From: Streptomyces bohaiensis | GTDB taxonomy: Bacteria > Actinomycetota > Actinomycetes > Streptomycetales > Streptomycetaceae | DNA length: 56,150 nucleotides | Assembly (NCBI RefSeq): GCF_012033785.1 | Contig: NZ_JAAVJC010000005.1 | Location: 1-56,150, forward strand | Reading direction: 5' to 3' | Shown here: one piece after another, positions 1 through 7,665 of the stretch | Position numbering within the stretch: position 1 is the stretch's first letter | How the letters are laid out: each line of letters starts with the position of its first letter | Made by a program: the position numbers and the translations under genes | The notes under the pieces: model-generated | The model's input: the letters and a program-made list of their open reading frames with translations, nothing else | Told to the model about the DNA's origin: nothing | Database searches by the model: none

Positions 1-28
1 CGTCGCGGCTGGGACGCCGCGGTCGGGG

Positions 29-316
29 TCAGGCGTGCTGGTGCCTGCCGCCGTGGTGCGCCGTGCGGCCGGTGATCATCCCGTACAGCCCCAGCAGGAT
101 GACCGAGCCCACGATGGCGCAGATCCAGGTGGAGAGCGAGAAGAAGCCGGCCACGCCGACACCGAAGATCACCACTCCGAGCCATCCGCCGACCAGGCCT
201 CCCAGGATGCCGAGCACGGCGGTCAGGATGATCCCGAAGTTGGCACGACCGGGCAGGATCGCCTTGGCGATCGCACCGGCTATCAGACCGATCACAATCC
301 ACGCGATAACACTCAT
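29..316 (-). CDS. GlsB/YeaQ/YmgE-type small membrane protein
   Basis: Predicted 95-residue integral membrane protein of the transglycosylase-associated (GlsB/YeaQ/YmgE) family, usually linked to general stress; its biochemical role is unknown. The sequence has three glycine-rich hydrophobic segments (about residues 3-20, 28-53 and 57-80), the family-typical LPGR turn after the first segment, and a His-rich tail (HHGGRHQH). The ATG at 316 is preceded by a strong purine-rich ribosome site (GAGGAGGAG), so a much longer upstream reading in the same frame is not used. It is the only gene at this edge. Family assignment is firm; function is not. Confidence 0.9.
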   Translation of the reverse strand: MSVIAWIVIGLIAGAIAKAILPGRANFGIILTAVLGILGGLVGGWLGVVIFGVGVAGFFSLSTWICAIVGSVILLGLYGMITGRTAHHGGRHQHA

Positions 317-529
317 GTCCAGACTCCTCCTCTTACGTGGCCTGATTCCACTATCCCCCCGTCGGGCGAATCCGGCATGAGGAGCGCTGCGGGGCAAGCC
401 GCCGGGCCGGGCGGAAACCGTCGCCGTAACGAGACCGGGGAGACCTTCTGGCGGAGCGGTGAACTTTGGTAACCATGGGTCGTCCCCCCGCCTTGTCCCG
501 CCTGTTCCCGCAAAACGCCCGGAGGGGCC

Positions 530-1705
530 GTGCCCGCACCATCGCCGGAAGCGCAGACCGCGCAACCCACCATCGAGGAGGACCGCCTCACCGGCGCCGT
601 TCCCCAGCGACTGATCCAGCACGGCGGCCTCGCCGGCGCCGCACCCCGGCTCCTCGCCGCGCTCGCCGACACCGGGTCGGCGTCCGAGGCGACCGCGGTG
701 GTCGCCCGCCACGGCCGGTCGCTGTGGCGCGAGGCGATACGCCGGCTCCGTGAGGGCGACGGCGACGACCGCCCGCTGTACTGGGCGCGGCTGGAACTGG
801 CACGCGCGGTCCGCGGCTGGCAGCCGGCGTTCCCGGTCGACACCGGCGCACTGCTGGCGGCGCTCGGGCGGGAGTCGCGCGGCATCGGCCTCAACGGCCT
901 GCCGGCGGGCCCGGACCGGCTGCGCGTCGTGATGACCGGCTTCGACCCCTTCGGTCTGGACGGGGACGTACGGCGCGGCAACCCCTCGGGGGCGGCGGCG
1001 CTGGCGCTGCACGGCACCGTCGTCCGCACCGACTGCGGGCGTTCGGCGCACATCGAGGCGGTGGTGCTGCCGGTGCGCTGGCGCGACTTCACCGACGGCG
1101 TCGTCGAGCAGGCCCTGCGCCCCTACCTGGAGCCGGGCCCCCGCCGCGTCGACCTCTTCATGACGGTCAGCCAGGGCCGACCGGGCGTGTTCGACGTGGA
1201 GCTGCACAACGCCGGCTGGCGGGGCAAGGGCGTCGACAACCTCAAGGAGTCGGCACCGGGCCCGGTCCCGCCGGTACCCGGCGCCGAGGGGGTCCCCAAC
1301 CCGCCGTGGACCGCCGGCACACTGCCGCACGCGGCGATGACCGCCGCGGCCACCGGGCCGCACACCGTGCGCGGCAACGCGGCGGTCACCGAGGTCCCCG
1401 CGGGCGGCGGCGACCCGGTGGCCCGTCCGGACGGCCCGACGGAGGGATCGGCGGCACGGGCGGGGGGCGGTGGGGACTACCTCTCCAACGAGGTCGCGTA
1501 CCGGGCGACGCTGCTGCGCGACCGCATCGCGCCGGGGGTGCCGGGCGGGCACCTCCACACCCCGGTGCTGGAGTTCGCCGAGGAGAACGCCGCGGAGGCG
1601 TCCGGCCGGTTCACCGACGGCACGCTGGTCGCCGGCCGGATGGACGTCACGGCGCAGATCCGCGCGCTGCTCGCCGTCGCGGCGGGCACCCTCCCGGCCG
1701 GCTGA
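530..1705 (+). CDS. Pyroglutamyl-peptidase (C15)-like protein with Ser at the nucleophile position
   Basis: 391-residue protein resembling pyrrolidone-carboxylate peptidase, which removes N-terminal pyroglutamate. The N-terminal ~125 residues are an extra Streptomyces-type extension. The C15 core starts at TGFDPFG (about residue 138) with a following NPS. The block that normally reads YxCN carries Ser319 instead (YLSN), and the downstream catalytic-His block GHLHTP (His343) is kept. So the fold is recognisable but the thiol nucleophile appears replaced. The start is GTG at 530 with GGAGGGG just upstream. A strong hairpin follows the stop. Peptidase activity is uncertain; family membership is fairly sure. 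Confidence 0.8.
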   Translation: MPAPSPEAQTAQPTIEEDRLTGAVPQRLIQHGGLAGAAPRLLAALADTGSASEATAVVARHGRSLWREAIRRLREGDGDDRPLYWARLELARAVRGWQPAFPVDTGALLAALGRESRGIGLNGLPAGPDRLRVVMTGFDPFGLDGDVRRGNPSGAAALALHGTVVRTDCGRSAHIEAVVLPVRWRDFTDGVVEQALRPYLEPGPRRVDLFMTVSQGRPGVFDVELHNAGWRGKGVDNLKESAPGPVPPVPGAEGVPNPPWTAGTLPHAAMTAAATGPHTVRGNAAVTEVPAGGGDPVARPDGPTEGSAARAGGGGDYLSNEVAYRATLLRDRIAPGVPGGHLHTPVLEFAEENAAEASGRFTDGTLVAGRMDVTAQIRALLAVAAGTLPAG

Positions 1706-1762
1706 CCGCGCCGGCCGACCGTTCCGGGGCGGGGCCCGAGCGCGGCCGCGGTCCCACGCAAG

Positions 1763-1813
1763 CGCGGGCCCGGGGATGCCTCCCTCGCCGGGGTGGCGCC
1801 TCCCGGGCCCGCG
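1763..1813. terminator. Bidirectional hairpin terminator
   Basis: Perfect 12-bp arms CGCGGGCCCGGG (1763-1774) and CCCGGGCCCGCG (1802-1813) lie between two convergent genes ending at 1705 and 1829. A smaller GCC/GGC hairpin can nest in the loop. There is no U-tract, which is usual in Streptomyces. Confidence 0.7.
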
Positions 1814-1828
1814 TCGCCGTGCGGCCCG

Positions 1829-2839
1829 TCAGAGCCGCACGACCATCTTCCCCGTGTTGTCGCCCCGCAGGACGCCCAGCAGCGCCTCCGGGGTGTTCTC
1901 CAGCCCGTCCACGAAGGTCTCCCGGTAGCGGAGTTCGCCCGAGTCGACCCAGGGGGCGACCTCCCGGTGGAACTCGGGCAGGGATGCCTGGTGGTCGGTG
2001 ACGATCATGCCCTGCGCGCGGATGCGCTTGCCGACCATCAGGCCGAGGTTGTTCGGCCCGGGCGGCGGCTCCGTCGCGTTGTACTGGGCGATCATCCCGC
2101 AGAGCACGATCCGGCCGTGCGTCCGCATCGCGGTGATCGCCGCCTCCAAGTGGTCACCCCCGACGTTGTCGAAGTAGATGTCGATGCCGTCGGGCGCCGC
2201 CACCGGCAACTGCTCGCCCACCGGGGCCTCGCGGTAGTCGAAGGCCGCGTCGAAGCCGTACTCCGAGGTCAGCAGCTCGACCTTGGCGGGCGAGCCCGCG
2301 CTGCCGACCACTCGGGCGGCGCCCATCAGCCGGGCGAGCTGACCGGCCGTGCTGCCGACCGCACCGGCGGCTCCGGAGACGAAGACGGCGTCGCCCTCCC
2401 TGATGTCCGCGATCTTCCGCAGCCCGACCCAGGCCGTGAAGCCGGGCATGCCGAGGACGCCGAGATAGGCGGAGGGCCGCGGGGTGTCGCGCGGGAGGGG
2501 TGCGACCTGGCGGGCTGGGACGGTCGCGTAGTCGCGCCAGCCGAGGTTGTGCGTCACGAGGTCGCCCGGGGCGAGCCCCTCGGCCTCCGAGGCGACCACC
2601 TCGCCGAGCGCCGCGCCGTCCATGGGCTCGTCCAGCGCGAACGGCGGCACGTAGGACTTGTGGTCGTTCATGCGCCCGCGCATGTAGGGGTCGACCGAGA
2701 GATGGGTGTTGCGCACCAGCACCTCGCCGTCGCCCGGCGCGCGGACCGGTTCCTCGCGCAGGGCGAAGTTCTCGGGGACGGGGGTGCCGTGCGGACGTGA
2801 AACGAGGTGCCAGGCTCGGCCGGTGGCGGGGAGCGACAT
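1829..2839 (-). CDS. NADP-dependent oxidoreductase (CurA/leukotriene B4 dehydrogenase type)
   Basis: 336-residue medium-chain dehydrogenase/reductase without zinc ligands, of the group that reduces enones or oxidises allylic alcohols with NADP(H). Visible features are the N-terminal VSRPHGTP segment, SVDPYMRGRMND, the nucleotide-binding glycine motif VSGAAGAVGS in the middle, DYREAP, DIYFDNVGGDHLEA and the C-terminal YRETFVDGLENTPEALLGVLRGDNTGKMVV, typical of this subfamily. Length matches the family (330-340). It starts with ATG at 2839, downstream of a G-rich repeat block, and appears monocistronic. The physiological substrate cannot be read from the sequence. Confidence 0.93.
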   Translation of the reverse strand: MSLPATGRAWHLVSRPHGTPVPENFALREEPVRAPGDGEVLVRNTHLSVDPYMRGRMNDHKSYVPPFALDEPMDGAALGEVVASEAEGLAPGDLVTHNLGWRDYATVPARQVAPLPRDTPRPSAYLGVLGMPGFTAWVGLRKIADIREGDAVFVSGAAGAVGSTAGQLARLMGAARVVGSAGSPAKVELLTSEYGFDAAFDYREAPVGEQLPVAAPDGIDIYFDNVGGDHLEAAITAMRTHGRIVLCGMIAQYNATEPPPGPNNLGLMVGKRIRAQGMIVTDHQASLPEFHREVAPWVDSGELRYRETFVDGLENTPEALLGVLRGDNTGKMVVRL

Positions 2840-2912
2840 CGGGTTCCTCTCGTCGTGCGGTCGGATGGGTCTGCCGGGACGGCTCGGGCCGGACGGTCCG
2901 AGCCGCCGGGCC

Positions 2913-2986
2913 GGGGCCCGGTGGGGTCGGGGCCCGGTGGGGTCGGGGTCCGGTGGGGTCGGGGTCCGGTGGGGTCGGGGTCCGGT
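2913..2986. repeat. 16-bp G-rich tandem repeat (4.6 copies)
   Basis: Four full units of GGGG(C/T)CCGGTGGGGTC start at 2913, 2929, 2945 and 2961, and a fifth partial unit ends at 2986. The first two carry C and the next three carry T at the fifth base. Each unit has two GGGG runs on the plus strand, so a G-quadruplex is possible. It lies 73 bp upstream of the oxidoreductase start, within its likely leader or promoter region. Confidence 0.9.
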
Positions 2987-3127
2987 GTGCGGCGAGGGCG
3001 GGCCGTCGGCCGTGCCTACCCATCGGGGCGCGGTGGAACGATCGCCACCGCCCGGGAGCGCTGTTCGCCGCTGGTGAACAACGCGGGCCGGCGGCGGCGC
3101 GAGGGCCGGCGGCGGGACGGCGGCGGC

Positions 3128-3508
3128 TCAGCCGTGCTCGCCCGAGAGCAGGCAGAACTCGTTGCCCTCGGGGTCCGCGAAGACATCGAACGACGGATGC
3201 GGCTCCCCCAGCTCCACCCGGCGGGCGCCGAGCCCCAGCAACCGGTCCGCCTCGACCGCCCGGTCGGAGCCGGGGGGCGGCGCGAGGTCCACGTGCAGCC
3301 GGTTCTTGACGGTCTTGCGCTCCGGGACCGGCACGAAGACCAGCACGGGCCCGGGCCGCCACGCGCCACCGGCATCGGAGGGCGGGGCGACCACGGCTCC
3401 CTCGGGCGACTCCTCGGCGACGCGCCAGTCGAGCACCTGCGCCCACCAGTGCGCCTGTGCGACGACGTCACGGCAGTCGACCACCGTGGAGAACCAACGA
3501 ACGGGCAT
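3128..3508 (-). CDS. VOC-family (glyoxalase-like) protein
   Basis: 126-residue protein of the vicinal-oxygen-chelate fold, single-module length. Seen in order: WFSTVVDCRDVVAQAHWWAQVLDWRV (first beta-alpha unit), VLVFVPVPERKTVKNRLHVDLAP (central strand with H near the metal site) and the terminal VFADPEGNEFCLL, which is highly typical of actinobacterial VOC proteins. The start ATG at 3508 follows AAGGAG at good spacing. Many such proteins act in antibiotic or electrophile resistance, but the function here cannot be told from sequence. Confidence 0.88.
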   Translation of the reverse strand: MPVRWFSTVVDCRDVVAQAHWWAQVLDWRVAEESPEGAVVAPPSDAGGAWRPGPVLVFVPVPERKTVKNRLHVDLAPPPGSDRAVEADRLLGLGARRVELGEPHPSFDVFADPEGNEFCLLSGEHG

Positions 3509-3608
3509 GCCTGGCTCCTTCTCGTGCGGAGTGGTTGCGATCACGCCGGGGGCGGAGGGGCACGGGCGGCGCAGCGCGGCGCGAGCCGTGCCGCCCGCCC
3601 GGACAGCG

Positions 3609-3649
3609 CGACGGGGGTGGGACGCACCTGGCCCGCCCCACCCCCGTCG
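3609..3649 (-). terminator. Hairpin terminator downstream of the YtxH-like gene
   Basis: Perfect 13-bp arms CGACGGGGGTGGG (3609-3621) and CCCACCCCCGTCG (3637-3649) with a 15-nt loop, lying about 60 bp past the stop of the gene transcribed from 4005. Confidence 0.65.
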
Positions 3650-3708
3650 GAACCGACACACCGCGCGGCCCCGTGGCCGGGAGCGGGCGGCGGTCGTACG
3701 ACACCGCG

Positions 3709-4005
3709 TCAGGCGGCGCCACTGCCCCAGTCGTCGTCCAGCGGGTTCTGGCGGCCCTGCACCGAGCGCAGCTTCTGGCTCAGCGAACCGGGCAGCCGGT
3801 CACCGGCGCGGTCGGCGACCGCGTGGCCCGCGCGCACCGCGGCCTCCCGGCCGTTGTGGGCCGCGGTCTCCACGCTGTTGCGGACGGCGGGGTTCTCGGC
3901 GATCCGCCGGGCGGACGCGGCGATCCGGTCGTAGCACCCCCGGCCGGCCCGCGCGCCGAGCACGAACCCCACTGCGGCACCGGTGATGAACGTGAGCTTC
4001 CGCAT
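3709..4005 (-). CDS. YtxH-like small membrane-anchored protein
   Basis: 98-residue protein. An N-terminal hydrophobic glycine-rich segment, LTFITGAAVGFVLGARAG, resembles the YtxH membrane segment. It is followed by an amphipathic, Ala/Arg-rich helix-forming region with repeated AVRAGHAVADRAGDR-like pattern and an acidic end. Proteins of this kind are common and uncharacterised in Streptomyces. The start ATG at 4005 was chosen because the hydrophobic segment begins right after it; longer upstream readings are Arg-rich and look non-coding. Confidence 0.75.
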   Translation of the reverse strand: MRKLTFITGAAVGFVLGARAGRGCYDRIAASARRIAENPAVRNSVETAAHNGREAAVRAGHAVADRAGDRLPGSLSQKLRSVQGRQNPLDDDWGSGAA

Positions 4006-4176
4006 CGGAACGCCCCTCTTCCCTGCACTCGTCGTCGCTCCGGACCGGTCGACCCGGAGCCCTACCGTCCGGGTACCCCGATTACCGATTTCAGAGCACC
4101 CCCTGTCATGCGCTAATGTATTGCTCGCAGCGAGGGAGCGCCCCCGGCAACGGGAAGCGGAACCCACGCGGCGCAG

Positions 4177-4249
4177 TCCCCTGTAGCTCAATTGGCAGAG
4201 CAGCCGGCTGTTAACCGGCAGGTTACTGGTTCGAGTCCAGTCGGGGGAG
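4177..4249 (+). tRNA. tRNA-Asn(GTT)
   Basis: Complete class I cloverleaf of 73 nt. The acceptor stem TCCCCTG/CGGGGGA has one G-T pair, the D-stem is GCTC/GAGC, the anticodon stem is GCCGG/CCGGC with loop CTGTTAA (anticodon GTT), and the T-arm has loop TTCGAGT. The discriminator is G and no CCA is encoded. Confidence 0.95.
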
Positions 4250-4256
4250 CATCACC

Positions 4257-4282
4257 CGAAGGGCCCCGTCCGGGGCCCTTCG
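4257..4282 (+). terminator. tRNA-Asn terminator
   Basis: Perfect 12-bp hairpin arms CGAAGGGCCCCG and CGGGGCCCTTCG with a 2-nt spacer, followed by GCGTTT, directly after tRNA-Asn. Confidence 0.8.
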
Positions 4283-4439
4283 GCGTTTCCGGCGCATAGC
4301 GGCCGCCCAGGAGGGAACCGATGTCTCCATGGCCTCGGCGGCGAGCTCGGGCGAGCACCCCCCGACCCGGGCGGGAGATCGTATGAGCGGCTATGCTGCG
4401 GCAGACGACGCGCACTGATGTGCGCGACGCGCCGCTGAT

Positions 4440-4513
4440 GGGGCGGTAGCTCAGCTGGTTAGAGCAACGGACTCATAATCCGTCGGCCGTGGGTTCGAGT
4501 CCCACCCGCCCCA
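4440..4513 (+). tRNA. tRNA-Met(CAT), elongator type
   Basis: Complete 74-nt cloverleaf. Acceptor stem GGGGCGG/CCGCCCC, D-stem GCTC/GAGC, anticodon stem ACGGA/TCCGT with loop CTCATAA (anticodon CAT), T-stem GTGGG/CCCAC, discriminator A. The first pair G-C and the overall pattern fit elongator Met. A CAT-anticodon Ile tRNA (lysidine-modified) cannot be fully excluded. Its 3' end is the integration site of the island to the right. Confidence 0.92.
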
Positions 4514-4524
4514 CACAGCGCCCC
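4490..4524 (+). repeat. attL: 35-bp direct repeat overlapping the tRNA-Met 3' end
   Basis: These 35 bases (T-arm, acceptor 3' strand, then ACACAGCGCCCC-type flank) are identical to 22780-22814. The flanks on both sides differ between the two copies. An intact tRNA at one copy and only its 3' part at the other is the classic footprint of a tyrosine-recombinase integration. Confidence 0.9.
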
Positions 4525-5021
4525 ACGCCATAGCAGCTCTGACCTGCGAAGACACGGTTCCTGGGGTCAATCGGCGTTAGGTGTTCGCCACACGGCGGTG
4601 TGGCGGACTTGGGTCTTCCCCTGTCGAGCGCGTTGCCTACATGGCTGTGACCTGGACTTTTTCTGGTCTCACGGTCGTGGGGGCGGTTAGCGACGATCCC
4701 ACGGCCGAGTCACCCCGCGCGATCCGACGCAGGCCCCGGGGCCGTGCACGATCTCAGTACCGCTCCGCGAACCCCATCATCAGCGTCCCCGACGACAGCT
4801 CGGCGCCCCGAGCGGATCGCCGAGGTGCCACCGTTGCGACGAAGACCAGGCGGGGCAGGCTGCGCGGGTGAGACAGGGCCACGCCGAGGGGTCGCGGCAG
4901 GCGCAGTCGACGGCGGCGCCCCGCACCCTCCAAGCTTGAGCGTGCGTCACCGAGGACCGATCGCCACTGGCACCCTTCCAGTTCACCGAAGTGGCCAGGC
5001 CCGACGGTCAGACAGCGCTCA
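4525..5021. other. Gene-free left end of the island
   Basis: No convincing coding region. It contains a short hairpin CGCCACAC/GTGTGGCG near 4586-4607 and a T-rich stretch near 4660. This is where an integrase gene would be expected next to the intact tRNA, but no integrase motif could be recognised in either strand. Confidence 0.5.
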
Positions 5022-5967
5022 GGGCCTGTCCGGCGGGTCATGGGACTGTCCGATCGGCCGCTCGTTGGTTGGTCATGGGTCGGGGAGATTCGACGAATCG
5101 CGAGTGGTCGCTGCTGGAGCTGCCTGCTCCGGGTGGCCGTGGCGGCCGATGGAAGGATCACTGCGTCGTGCTCAACGGGATCCTGTTCCGGGTCCGTACC
5201 GGTGTGCCACGGCGCGACCTGCCGGAACGCCACGGTTCGTGGAAGACCGTCTACGAGCGGCATCGCCGCTGGTCCGTGGACGGCACCTGGGACCGGCTCT
5301 TGCAGCCCGGCCTGGACCGACGCCGACCTCGCCGGACGGATCGAGTGGGGCATGGTCGGCGTCGACTCGACGTCCTGCCGGGCACACCAGCCCGCGGCCG
5401 GCGCCCGTAAGGCCAAGCCGCAGCTCCCGAAAAGAGGACGACGCCCCGGCACCACCGCCCCGATGAGGGACTCGAACGGTCCCGGGACGGCCTGCCCTCC
5501 ACGATCCGCCGTGCCGGTGAAGGCGGCTGCCACCCCTTGGCTTGACTGATCACTCCAGGTCAGTGGGGGTGACGCCCCGCAGATGATCGGGGTCCTGGAC
5601 CGGATCCCGGTTCCCCGCCCGCTGGTCGGGCGGCCCCGGACCAGGCCCGATCACGTCAGCGGGGACAAGGCTTACAGCTCCCGCCGCGATCGCCGCTACC
5701 TGCGAAGGCGGCACATCGAACACACGATCCCCGAGCCGAAGGACCAGCGGGCCGACCGTCGGCACGGAGGCAGCGTGGGCGGCAGACCAGCCGGCTTCGA
5801 CCGCAGGCGCTACCGACGACGCAACGAGGCCGAGCGGACCGTCAACCGAGTCAAGAACTCCCGCGCGGTCGCCACCCGTTACGACAAGCGGGCCTCCGTC
5901 TTCCACGGCACGGTCACCGCAGCGGCAGTCCGATGAAGGCTCCGCCATGATCCGCCGGACAGCGCCT
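5022..5967 (+). mobile_element. IS5-family insertion sequence remnant
   Basis: About 0.95 kb flanked by inverted repeats. The left end has CTGTCCGGCGGGTCAT (5026-5041), and the right end (5947-5962), read in reverse complement, is CTGTCCGGCGGATCAT, a 15/16 match. It encloses a broken DDE transposase. Size and ends fit an IS5-type element. I could not define a target duplication. Confidence 0.8.
5075..5936 (+). pseudogene. IS5-family transposase, frameshifted
   Basis: The transposase is readable only by switching frames. The N-terminal part from ATG 5075 (NREWSLLELPAP, then GILFRVRTGVPRRDLPER and GSWKTVYERHRRW) is the DUF4096-like segment. The reading then shifts near 5310 to a second frame with GMVGVDSTSCRAHQ (first catalytic Asp). 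This is followed by lost sequence and a stop at 5547-5549. The C-terminal part contains SGDKAYSSR (second Asp) and RRRNEAERTVNR (Glu), ending ATRYDKRASVFH. The catalytic DDE residues are present but the gene cannot make one protein. Confidence 0.88.
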
Positions 5968-6015
5968 GGGGCTCGGACCGCTCATGCCCAACCAACGCCG
6001 AATCTCCGACTCAGG

Positions 6016-7665
6016 TCACTGGCTGCAATCGCCCATGGATGCCCGCACCATCGTGCGTAGAGCCGCGCGGTCCGGCTTTCCCGCCGGGTTCAGAGGCACT
6101 TCCTCCAGCAGCAGGAGGCGTTCGGGGTGTTTGCGTCTCTCCACCCCGAGCGTGGTGAGATGCCGGCCCACGGATGCGAGATCGACGGTGCGCCCTGCGC
6201 GCGCCACGATGCAACTGGCCAGGCGCTCACCCATCAGGGCGTCGGGCACTCCCACGCAGACCACGTCTCGGATGTCGGGGTGAGAGGTGAGTCCCCGTTC
6301 GACCTCGGCCGGGCTGATGTTGGCTCCTCCCCTGATCACGATGTCCTTGAGTCGCCCCACGACGCGGAGGAGGCCGGCCTCGTCGATGACTCCGAGGTCG
6401 CCGGTGCGGACCCATCCGTCGGGCGCCCGGTAGCGCGCGTCGAGTTCGGGCGCCCCGACGTAGCACATCGGGGACATCGGCCCCCGGGATTCGATCTCAC
6501 CCACGTCACCTGCCGGCAGCGGCTCGTGTGTGGCCGGGTCGGTGATGCGTATGTCGGTGACCATCGGGTCGGGGCGGCCCGCGACGAGACCCGAGGCGTC
6601 TTGGGGAGGCACCGTCGTGGCCAGGCCGGTGTGACAGTTGACCCCGTCGGCGGACCCGTAGAGGTTGACGACGGAACAGCCGAAGGCTCGGGCGGCGTCG
6701 GCGGCGGTCGTCTCGTCGAGCGCGGCGCCGCCCAGGACGATGGCCGTCGGTGCGGGCAGGGGCTCGTGGTCGGGGTCGAGGCTGGAGAGCATCATCCGCA
6801 CCATGGTGGGGACTCCGAAGACATGGGTCGGTCGATGGCTACGGATGGCGTCCAGGGCAGCCTCAGGCGTGAAGTGTTCCAGCAGGACGAGCGTTCCGCC
6901 GTGTCTGGCCAGGGTGACCGCTGTGCCGTTGGAGCCGAACGCTGACGCGAGGGGGACGAGGAAGAGACAGCGTGGGGGTGTCGCGTCGGGGATCAGGGAG
7001 GCGAGAAAGTTTCCGCGCCCGCCTGCCAGAGCGTTGTGGGAGTAGGCCACCATCTTGGGCTCCGCCTCCGACCCGGAGGAGACCAGGATACGGGCCGGAT
7101 CGTCGGCGCGGGGCCGGGCCGGCAGGAACGGCCCGGGGGCGGTCCTGGAAAGGGTGCGCAGGGGCACAGCGCCGCCGGGGGCGTCGGCGCCCACGGCAAT
7201 CACCTGGCGAAGATGCGGCAATGCCGGGCGCAACTGGACGAAGTCGGCGGCGTGGTGGTGGTCCCGGTGACGGGTCGCCGCGATCACGGCGACCGCTTCG
7301 GAGCGGCGCAGCAGGCACTCGCTCTCCATGACCCCGCGACCGACGGGGAACGGAAGGGCCACCGCCCCCAGGGCAGCCAGGGCCAGATCCGCCATGACGG
7401 CGTCCCGGCCGTTGGGGAGTTGCACGCCGACCACATCGCCCGGGCCGATGCCGAGGCTCTGCAGGCCGGCGGCAAGAGAGCGCACCCTGCGGTCGAGCGC
7501 GGTGTAGCAGAGCGCACCCTTGGCGTCCAGGACGGCGGTGCGGTGCGGGTCGGCGACCAGCCGGGCCCGGAAGAGGCTGTACAGGTCGAGGTCGGGGCAG
7601 GTGCCGTCGACGGCCCAGGCTCGGCGGAGTTCGGTCGGCAGGAGGTCGTGGAGAACAACGGTCAT
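6016..7665 (-). CDS. AMP-dependent acyl ligase (acyl-CoA synthetase-like)
   Basis: 549-residue ANL-family adenylating enzyme that should activate a carboxylic acid as acyl-AMP, probably for transfer to CoA. Core motifs in order: the P-loop-like SSGSEAEPKM in place of the usual TSGSTGxPKG, NLYGSADG, GDVGEIESRGP, the hinge region WVRTGDLGVIDE and GRLKDIVIRGGANISPAEVE, and the C-terminal catalytic Lys in NPAGKPDRAAL. The altered P-loop (Glu-Ala-Glu in place of Thr-Gly-x) is unusual. The start ATG at 7665 overlaps the upstream CoA-transferase stop (ATGA), so the two are translationally coupled. The substrate is unknown, but the neighbours suggest a fatty or branched acid handled as a CoA ester. 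Confidence 0.9.
   Translation of the reverse strand: MTVVLHDLLPTELRRAWAVDGTCPDLDLYSLFRARLVADPHRTAVLDAKGALCYTALDRRVRSLAAGLQSLGIGPGDVVGVQLPNGRDAVMADLALAALGAVALPFPVGRGVMESECLLRRSEAVAVIAATRHRDHHHAADFVQLRPALPHLRQVIAVGADAPGGAVPLRTLSRTAPGPFLPARPRADDPARILVSSGSEAEPKMVAYSHNALAGGRGNFLASLIPDATPPRCLFLVPLASAFGSNGTAVTLARHGGTLVLLEHFTPEAALDAIRSHRPTHVFGVPTMVRMMLSSLDPDHEPLPAPTAIVLGGAALDETTAADAARAFGCSVVNLYGSADGVNCHTGLATTVPPQDASGLVAGRPDPMVTDIRITDPATHEPLPAGDVGEIESRGPMSPMCYVGAPELDARYRAPDGWVRTGDLGVIDEAGLLRVVGRLKDIVIRGGANISPAEVERGLTSHPDIRDVVCVGVPDALMGERLASCIVARAGRTVDLASVGRHLTTLGVERRKHPERLLLLEEVPLNPAGKPDRAALRTMVRASMGDCSQ

Noticed and set aside
2913..2986. CRISPR-like array
   Set aside because: Units are contiguous 16-mers without spacers; a simple tandem repeat.
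4525..5021. Possible integrase gene beside attL
   Set aside because: No R-H-R-Y recombinase motifs or suitable frame found on either strand.
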